A DNA stretch of 64,000 nucleotides, taken from contig JAKCWW010001177.1 of NCBI GenBank assembly GCA_026260175.1, positions 1-64,000 on the forward strand, given 5' to 3'. Under the pieces are notes generated by a model. It did no database searches. It had not been told where the DNA came from and saw only the letters and a program-made list of their open reading frames with translations. Shown here piece by piece: positions 56,136 through 64,000 of this stretch (the first letter of the stretch is position 1; the number at the start of each line of letters is the position of its first letter). The position numbers and the translations under genes were made by a program. Source of the DNA: Reticulitermes lucifugus (taxonomy: Eukaryota > Arthropoda > Insecta > Blattodea > Rhinotermitidae).

Positions 56136-56684
56136 TGTACAGGAAGAATTCATTTATCAGGAAGAATTCATTTGTAACAATGCCTTGTAATGCATGAAAA
56201 ACGGGATGCTCCAAACAAACAGAGATTTATTATGTGAATGCAGAACATCTTCAGCTCTATCTCAAATACAGCGCATCTTGTACGCCTAAACTACATAGAA
56301 CCCCACACTTTCTTGGAACATCCTGAGACAACTGAAATACTGTAATCTCAGGTTGAGACAGTACAATTTGTTGACAGCAACTATCCTAGTACGGGAAAGG
56401 GGGCTAGTTTCAACGCCTCTTTGTATTTTTCTTTAGGTTTATATAAAGTGAAAACAAAAGTTGCAAATTGTACAATTCGTCATACCCTTATGTTTAATTC
56501 TTTTACTTAATGCGTGTGAAACAAGTTGCATATGAATTTTCCATATGCCTATAGGTTTTACTTCAATCAAAGTGGAGTTGACATGTCCTGGACAAGCCAA
56601 CTCTGCCATTATGGGAAGGGACGGTATTGGTCAAGTTTGTAGCTCTTGGCTTCACCTACCGAGATTTGGAATTTTACAGCCTGT

Positions 56685-56900
56685 AAAAGGTAAAGCAATC
56701 CCATTACAGGCCTGGACAGGCCCTTAGGGCTCCAGGAAGTCGAGGCTCNNNNNNNNNNNNNNNNNNNNNNNNNNNNNNNNNNNNNNNNNNNNNNNNNNNN
56801 NNNNNNNNNNNNNNNNNNNNNNNNNNNNNNNNNNNNNNNNNNNNNNNNNNNNAGGCTGAGTCGACCCCAGGGCCATAGTGCGACCGAAACGATTATGTCA
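56685..56900 (+). repeat. dispersed SINE-like repeat spanning an assembly gap
   Basis: GGTAAAGCAATCCCATTACA, GGCCTGGACAGGCCCTTAGG, GCTCCAGGAAGTCGAGGCTC before the gap, and AGGCTGAGTCGACCCCAGGG after it, look like one recurrent arthropod repeat interrupted by 104 N (56749-56852). I recognise it only as dispersed repeat. Confidence 0.5.
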
Positions 56901-58960
56901 ATGAAAAATTCCAGATTTTACAGCCTGTACTGCTGAGAAAAACGCTAGGAGGGACCTGGCTGCTAATAGAAAGAAAGATGATAAGGGGAATTCTTATTTC
57001 CGATTTATTATGTTAATGGAAGAGCGTAAACCGCCATTATTACACGAGGCTAATATACAGTTTAAAATGTGTAGTGTTTCACGTTTGCGACGCGCAGATA
57101 TGAGCGTATATTTCCCAAGGTATAATCTCTGAATACAAGGTTTAGTAACAATCGAAATATAGACATGAACAGAGATCTCGTGTGAGACCGTGTACTTCGT
57201 CACAACGGAAAAACACAGCTTTTGTTAAGGGCTACCGCCAACGAAACTCGGAGAAACTTGTAAACCGCTAACTTCCATCGAAGTCTGCGGACAGACAGGA
57301 CGTTTTAAAATCGATGTAAAAAGAAATTTGTCTCGACTTCTGTAATAGGTTTGCCGTATATAAAAATGTCTGACGTTACTTTTATTCCTCACGTTCGTAA
57401 GGGTACGAGTGTTTCAGAGCAAAATGAAGAAGTGTTCATGGCGCAGTTCATTCACTATTTATGGCCAACTACCAAGTTCTCAAACCCTGACTATTATCTA
57501 TCCTTACCATCACATGAACTGAACCTTTATCCCTTCCTTTTGCGCATCCCGATTTTTTAACACTACGCCGAAGTACTGAATCCCCCATACTCCATATTAG
57601 TCTCTCATTCCAAACTTTAAAGCACTCTGCAGTCGATATACTAACCAACACACCCTCGGATGACATAAGGCGCTTCTTGCATTAAGTTCGCGGAGTTAAT
57701 TTTGTGGACTGGTGTGGATTAATCCAAAATTCTGTATGCGAAAATGATCAAGCGACTAGCAAGCAAAGTAGCAGCTGCAGTGCTTCAGTGAATATATTTA
57801 ATTTCGATACTACTCCGTATCCTCGGCCCTAATCTCAATCTTAGTCTTGCCCGAAAATAATCTTCATGGCACTGCTATTTTAGGCACCCTGAGATCCTCA
57901 CGCACAAACTCATGTCTTGACTACCGTGAAGAAAACTCTGGCTTGAATCCGCGGACAGGTTTCTTCAATCGTTTTGCCGCAAAGCGTTGCCAGGGTGAGC
58001 TCTGCTGTTCAACTGGAAGTCCGTTATACCGAAGTTCATAGACTGTACTTGGTTTAAACTGCGTACTTAAATTGAAGAAAAGCATGACAACAATCGGATG
58101 CAGTAAGTTGTAACTGCAGTTTTTTAGAACCTGTGCATGTGTTGAAACGTACCTCAGACTCGAAACTAGTTGCGACATGTTCCTTACACTGTATTGAGTT
58201 TGGTAGAGACTGCCGAAAGAAGAATATAATGACTGAATGAGTGCTGGCTTGAGAAAATCACTTCAGACTGACGTTAGAATCACTCGAGAAGAATGACAGA
58301 GTAACTGACAAGAATGACGGAAGATTTTCCGAAGAATAGCTGCAGACTAGCAGAAGTACAAGCAGCGAAATAGAGGCGCTACGCCGCTCTGAGTCGTATT
58401 CTACGTATCGATAAACAGAGCTTCTGCGCAACTCAGAGTTCGCAATTAGCTCCGCACACCCAAGGCCTGAGAACTGCCCGACTTCGTGCGAACAAACCCG
58501 CTCAATTCTGATAAGCTGGTAGCGTCCCGTGACATTTTTGTCAGCAGTGGGAGCCTGGCATTTGTTTCGGATTAAGTTTAAAGCTGAAAAACAGAATGTG
58601 TGTTTACAAGTTCTTGTCTGACAATGAGTCAGGTACCGTTTCCCTCAGACAAGCACTCAGAAGACATAACCTTCCAAACTTTCTCCACAGTTCCGAGTCC
58701 GAAAAAATATATCTCATTGGGTTTTAATTAATTAAGAGAGGTACGCGTAATCAAGTAACTTAATTGCACCTTGCTCGTATTTAACATAAACTAGATTAAT
58801 TTCTTAATCTCCAGTTAATGTATAATAGGTGAAAGCTGTATCCGAGGATCGAAATGTGGACGATTGCCGGTTACGGCAGACTGTCAAGAATTTGTAGCTG
58901 CATTTCTTCAAAATCAGGTATATTGTTTCAGCTACTCACAGTGACATATTATAAATAAAA
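56900..58960. other. no recognised feature
   Basis: Open frames of 64-85 codons around 57351-58178 are not recognised. CpG-rich compared with the window start. Confidence 0.3.
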
Positions 58961-58974
58961 AGTAAAAATGCTAA

Positions 58975-59246
58975 AAGTGGACTGGGATAGTTCAGTCGGT
59001 CTAGCAACTCGCTACGGGCTGGACGGTCCGGGGATCGAATCCCGATGTGGGCGAGATATTTCTTACCCATCCTGAACGCCCATGGGTTCCACCCAGCCTC
59101 CTATACACTGGGTACCGGGTAAAGCGACTGGGGCATGGCGTTAACCACCCACCTCCACTAGCGTCTAGGTTAAAGAAAGATTAGAGTTGTACCTCTGCTC
59201 GCCTTGTGTGCTTTCATGGCATGTTATAGGGTGAATTTTATCTTTT
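58975..59246 (+). repeat. tRNA-derived SINE, main family, intact with perfect target duplication
   Basis: The tRNA-like head has A box TAGTTCAGTCGG (58988-58999) and B box GGATCGAATCC (59032-59042). The family body follows (CCACCCAGCCTCCTA, GGTAAAGCGACTGGGGC, CACCCACCTCCACTAG, TTGTACCTCTGCTCG) with a tail ending TTATCTTTT. Perfect 11-bp direct repeats AAAAATGCTAA flank it (58964-58974 and 59247-59257), as left by LINE-type retrotransposition. Confidence 0.92.
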
Positions 59247-59257
59247 AAAAATGCTAA

Positions 59258-61370
59258 GAACTTCGCTTCGTTCTAACTTTGACATTATTCAAATCCTGCC
59301 CCGATGCGTTCGCTTGCTCCTCTAACCTATGAAACTTGTTGCACGCATGTGTCACGTAGTCGCCATCACGTTGAAAGTAATACATTTGGTATATGTTTGT
59401 ATATAATCATAAAGTCTAAGTAACAAATCCCCGAGAGAAAAAATATTCTCACGGGAAATACAAATCCTACAAGTGCAAAGAATTTTTGTTGTTCCTACAA
59501 GGCGAACGCGTACTGTAGCGACTTCACGGTAGATTCACACAGTGGTCACACATTCAGACAGAAAGCCACACCATAACCGTGAATAGCGCGAGGTTTAAAA
59601 ATTGCCTCGAGGTTCCAATCTCGGTCTTGACACTGGCTAGCCTGACCGATGATTATCGTTATTTTTCTCATGTCCACCTGATAAATGCTCGGTTACTACC
59701 ACGATTAGGCTGTGGCCGCTTATATCCAAATCCTTATCAATTCATCGCTCAAAATTGCCGTCATGGATACTGTTCAGTTGAGGTACTAACAAGTTCGTAA
59801 AATAAAATGCAACACAAGAACCGATTCAAATTCGCGCTGTTGCAACTAACATTTCCTTGCTCTCTAAATCGCATAAGGACTGATACAATTATAATTGTAA
59901 TCGTATGTCGACACATGTTATGATGGTGGCCTGTCTCTTATTTTACAGAAGACCATGGGTGTTCTTGGGAGCCAAGTTGTCTCAGTAAACAGGATATCTT
60001 TTCCCTGAAGAGCATTATATATTTTGACCTATTACCAACTACCTTTTATCACAAATGTGTGTCACAAGAATTATTTTAACATATGTGTTTCGACGCGCGC
60101 GCTGGAGTTGTCACCAGTGTCATTTATGCTAAAAGCGGTTTTACATGTTTGGTAAATAGCACTGTTAACGTGCTGTATGTTGTGGTTTCTGCCATTGTGC
60201 CACATGTGTGAACACTTATATTGTATGGGTTAAAATTCTGTGTGATTCGTTACAGCCATTCTTTGGACGTTTTTCATAACATTTTCGTAAGTATTCTGAC
60301 GTTAGTACTTGTCTTGTGGATGGGGTTATATGTATTGTGCTATTTGTTATAAGCACATACCCGTGGTATGACTATTCATTAAGGTATTTGTAACATCTCT
60401 TCCATTCGATTTGTTGTTACTAATGGATCGCTGTCCCCTTCTGTCACCTTGATTCGACTGCAAACAGTGGCCCCTTATCGTTATCTTGTGTTTTTGTTGC
60501 ACTGGTTCTGAGTTGGGTTTTTTTGGTTGGTTATTGTCTTTTGTTATTTTTTCAAGGTGTTGTAACCGCTCAAACCAATTTTTGTAGTTAGAAAGAGAAT
60601 ACTAGTTGTATTTCTGATCATAGTAAGTTTAAGGGCTAAAAGTTAGGCAAGTGTCCTGGGTACTTTAATGGTTGTAGAACATTAGCTGAGCCTCGCCTTG
60701 CCATTAAGATGAATTGCCTCGTAACGCTTTAAAGACTTAGGAAGTTTGATATGGGACTAGGCGCTCGGACAGACTTGCTTGTTGGAATGTGGTCAGTAAT
60801 GTCTTACCTGCAACGAACAAGTGTTGTACCCGAAACGAGGAGTGCAGTTGATTCGAACAAGTGTACAGCGAAGGATAGCTCCTGTAACAATTCTCCAACC
60901 TTATTACTTAATTTGTTTTTGTATTAATCAGTGCCTTCTGCACATTAGCACTCCTTGGCCAGCACCAGTAGTAAACTTGTGTATGTGAATTATATCAATG
61001 TATAGTCAATATGAACCAGCGCAAATCTGCAATAAATTCTGGAGCAATTCTCCAAAGATAGCAAATGTTTGTCCTTGATTCGAGAACGGCGGGGTATCTC
61101 AAGAGACATATTAACCTATCATCCCTGAGAAAAGACCATGCAAACTGCTAGCTGTCTTAGTAACTGAAGACGGGAAATCAGTATCGAAGAGGACGGTTAC
61201 AGTGTTTAGGTGGTATGGATTATCCCAGTAACAGCCAAACATGCCAGAAGTATGAATCCTCTTTAACATCTCTGTTCAAACCTTACAATCTCGCATTGCA
61301 GATGTTTGCTTGTGTTTGTGGTGTCCTTGTAATGACGTCGGAATTTTTTCGTACTAGCGACCAGATAAAT
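59258..61370. other. mostly unrecognised; one degenerate hairpin
   Basis: At about 60088-60125 a minus-strand CTGGTGA ... GTC-GAAACAC order recalls the hammerhead-like family in weak form. No gene is recognised. Confidence 0.3.
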
Positions 61371-61374
61371 TCCT

Positions 61375-61645
61375 CACGCTCTCTTTTTGCTTTCTCTTTA
61401 CCGCTGTCTCTGTCTTGCTTTCAACATTAGTTTATGTTTTTCTGTATTCATTTTTTTTTTGGTTTCCTCATTATTACTTTCTCTTTCTCATTCTCGTCCG
61501 TTTATGTTGTCTGTGATTATGTTCTTCTGTTTCTTGTTTATTGCATTGTCTTTTTTTATCTCTTTACATATTCTTTCTCTTCTATTTGCATCTCTCTTAG
61601 TTTCGTTTTCTTTCTTTCTCTCTTTCTTTCATTCTTTGCCCGGAG
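61375..61645. repeat. pyrimidine-rich low-complexity tract
   Basis: About 270 bp dominated by CT/T with TCTTT and CTTTC repeats. The open frames over it (Phe/Ser/Leu-rich) follow from composition only. Confidence 0.85.
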
Positions 61646-61799
61646 GTACTGAGAAAAACAACGGAAAATGCATCCGAAATTTTAACCATTTACTCATTTT
61701 GCATCTTAAACGCCACGATATTCCCGCTTATTAAATATTTTTCAAACAACCCGCAATTGTTTCTTGCAACCTGCCTTACAGTTAGAAATTTTATTCTAT

Positions 61800-61980
61800 T
61801 TTCACCGTGCATTTTTCGAGTATAGACAATGTTTTTCACCAACTAAATGCACTTGTTATAAAAACACTAAAATATTCTAAAACTGTTTTGTAAAAATCCC
61901 GACATGTTTCGGCTCACTAATGAGCCATCTTCAGGGGTGTCACAACTGTCTGTTCTCAAAACACGTACATATGTTAATCC
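61800..61980. repeat. hammerhead-module element, third copy
   Basis: It opens TTCACCGTGCATTTTT, then a flank nearly identical to 18569-18635 around CACCAACTAAATGCACTTGT. It carries a minus-strand hammerhead-like hairpin at 61897-61938: CTGAAGA (61928-61934), T, GGCTCA/TGAGCC hairpin, GAAAC (61906-61910), ATGT, C, GGG pairing with CCC. Here the predicted cleavage base is C, the preferred one. Confidence 0.6.
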
Positions 61981-62740
61981 TCTGTAGAGGTATATGGTCA
62001 ACGTCTTATCTCACCAATCTTACTTTATCACTCCTAAACCGATATGTTTTTTAAAAACACTTCCTATAGATTATGCACTATATTATTGCATCACTTACAC
62101 ACTCATTATTGTTTGTAGTGTACATTAGTTGCTGTGGAAACGTAAATATTTGCATATATAGCCACCTGTTTCACTTATGTCTGTGTTGACACTGTTCGTC
62201 CTTTTTGAGTTGCTACGTAGATTCCTGGGCGTCATGTTAAATGTGTGGAAAATATGCGGATGCTTATGAGTGCATGTTCACCAGAGGAGCCTGGTATTGT
62301 AGTTAGAAATTTGCAGGCATCGCACGTATCTGTGCCATCAGCTGTGAAGTCATCAGTTTTTGGAGAAACTGTACGGGAATTATGCTTCGTGAATGTAATT
62401 TAGTGTGTGTGTGTGTGTGTGAAAAGTTGTTGGCACCATTAGCTATTCTGCAAACAGCTATAAATACCGCTGCGTCATTTAGACAGGTTGCTGCGAAGTG
62501 ATTTGTCAGGTAACGCTTGAATTAAATGTACGTCCTCGTACATACTTGCATACGTCGATATTAAATTGTGAAATTCTAGGTAGCAGTTCCTCCACAATTG
62601 AACTGTCGTTTATTTTTTAACGTCGGAAAATCTGAGACAGAAGATCGATAATCAGGTTCACCAACCACTTGTCGTGAAATAGGTATTTATTTAACGTCGT
62701 GACATCAATTTGTAGAACTCGAGATGTTGCAACAGAGGCT
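61980..62740. other. no gene recognised; TG microsatellite
   Basis: A (TG)n tract lies at about 62403-62421. Nothing else recognised. Confidence 0.35.
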
Positions 62741-62752
62741 GTTCGTGTGCGT

Positions 62753-62925
62753 GACACCACGCCGTGGGGTGTAGGTGGAATGGAACCCGAAATTGTGAGG
62801 TGCTGGTCATCTTCAGACCTCCGTCTTCAGCGAAAGAACACCAAGTATCCCAATGGATAGGAGGAGGCTAGGCGGGCTGTAGAGCCGTTTTGGACGTGGC
62901 GACGAAAGCAGTCCTGTACTTACCA
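62753..62925 (-). repeat. tRNA-derived SINE, decayed middle part
   Basis: On plus: GACACCACGCCGTGG, CAAGTATCCCAATGGATAG, GAGGAGGCTAGGCGGGCTG and AGCCGTTTTGGACGTGGCGA retain the order of the main family's minus copies. Confidence 0.55.
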
Positions 62926-63369
62926 TAGTTCAGTTCTGAGATTATTGAATGTCGTCGAATCACCTATTGTTATTTCTAGTAGAATTCGGTGGAAGTATGA
63001 TTATGAAATGTGAATTGTAACGGTTGTAGAAATAAGCTGCTATGGCACATTTAAATAATATTCCACTGATTTATCTAGAACGAATGAGAACAGCCACTAC
63101 AAATGTCAGGATTCCAGTGATGCACGATGTCTATATTAAGTAATCGGGATATTGGAAAGGATTTTAAAATATTTAACATAATGCGTATTTATGGAATTAA
63201 AAATGGAAAGGATAAGCCCGTGAGGAACGTGACACAGGATGTTAGGAGCGGTTTCTGACATTGGCCAAAGAGTTTGTCGTGGAACAGATTTACGGTTTTC
63301 TGTATTATTCCACAATTGCATAGACTCTTGTGAAAAAGGCAACTTTTAGAGATCTTCGCTCCTCTGGGG

Positions 63370-63535
63370 TCTTGCGCGTCGTACGTTGGTATTTTGGTTA
63401 CTGATATTTCGGGACGAACTATCGGTCCCATCTTCGAGGATCAAGCAGTCCATTATAGATGGGATCGGTAGATTGTTCCGAAATGTTTGTAACTATCTAA
63501 CAACTTACACCGCGCAACGTCCCAGAAGAGCGAAA
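63370..63535. repeat. foldback element, family F
   Basis: GATATTTCGGGACGAACTAT through CGGTCCCATC pairs with GATGGGATCGGTAG through ATTGTTCCGAAATGTT, with a loop of about 25 nt. CCGCGCAACGTCCCAGAAGA follows. Confidence 0.72.
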
Positions 63536-63539
63536 ACCA

Positions 63540-64000
63540 CAAATACACCGCGGCGGAAGCCCGAACTCTCGCAGCTTCCATGTTCTCTAGACGACTGCAG
63601 TAGAACATGTTGACCATGGACGTTTCACCGATTCTATTGCGCATTGTATCAGCGTTTGTGCGCTCCATTGAAATGTACGACTCTTGAATGCATCGTGGTG
63701 GGTGGTGGTGTCACATTTAATCAGTGTGTGTGGTGCCCTTGTCATCACGGCGGGCTTTAATGAAACACCTTCGAAGTTCTCCCTTCCGCTGTCACACATT
63801 CTTGCCAGAGGCCATTCCACTACTCCCAGCACTGCTGCAGGCCATTAACCGTGACCTCGTCAGTTACCGCTATTATAACTTATTTCGCATCTCATGTCTA
63901 GACCTTCCAAATCTTCAAGTTTCTTTTTATTTATTGGGAAGAAATAGTAGCTAACACTGGTCAAAAGTCAAAATGTTTCGGAAGTTAAAATAGCAAATAT
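63540..64000. other. no recognised feature
   Basis: An 81-codon minus frame (63587-63832) is open but not recognised. Confidence 0.3.

Noticed and set aside
58975-59050. Possible functional tRNA gene
   Set aside because: A and B boxes are present, but the tRNA does not fold fully, the SINE body continues past it, and target duplications flank the whole unit.
61387-61734. 115-codon Phe/Ser/Leu-rich frame resembling a membrane protein
   Set aside because: Its hydrophobic look comes from a T/C-rich low-complexity tract.

Overview
This window is animal nuclear DNA, most likely from a polyneopteran insect (cockroach/termite-like). It contains spliced exons with GT/AG borders, tRNA-derived SINEs with internal Pol III boxes, and decayed fragments of many transposon classes. 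There are three runs of N. It has no long open reading frame, operon, rRNA or CRISPR. The taxon is inferred from the overall repeat style and was not measured.

The one conserved host gene I can support is at the left edge. Two plus-strand exons (1066-1312 and 3352-3420) encode the end of the C-terminal coiled coil of a phospholipase C-beta and its stop codon. The protein ends in EFFA, which resembles the PDZ-ligand tail of insect NORPA. The intron holds a piggyBac-like MITE and a repeat carrying a hammerhead-like motif. By eye the first ~15 kb is CpG-poor and sequence after ~16 kb is clearly CpG-richer, which suggests the left part lies in or beside a germline-methylated transcription unit.

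The rest is a transposon graveyard. Left to right it includes: a deleted pogo/Tigger-like element with a transposase C-terminus (9712-10754); a Penelope-like GIY-YIG domain (13.7-14.25 kb); the end of a non-LTR retrotransposon ORF (15.6-16.1 kb); a ZBED5-type hAT transposase remnant (20.2-20.7 kb, minus); a PIF/Harbinger transposase with a divergent MADF-BESS gene, flanked by a mariner transposase (24.85-27.12 kb); a Tc1/mariner-superfamily transposase with a DUF4817-type N-terminus, broken by a hAT-like insertion (28.45-29.8 kb); and a LINE reverse transcriptase with its 3' end (40.5-42.3 kb). Six other LINE 3' tails, several SINEs, foldback elements, an alternating 59/52-bp minisatellite and many short repeats fill the gaps. 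All transposon ORFs are broken by stops or frameshifts.

The most interesting pattern is a family of short hairpin modules with a hammerhead-ribozyme-like layout. It has CTGATGA (or CTGAAGA), a hairpin, GAAAC, a tiny palindromic helix III, and a helix I that closes on itself. There are about a dozen copies, and two face each other in a ~131-bp inverted repeat. Penelope-like elements are known carriers of hammerhead motifs, and this window also holds a Penelope-like coding remnant.
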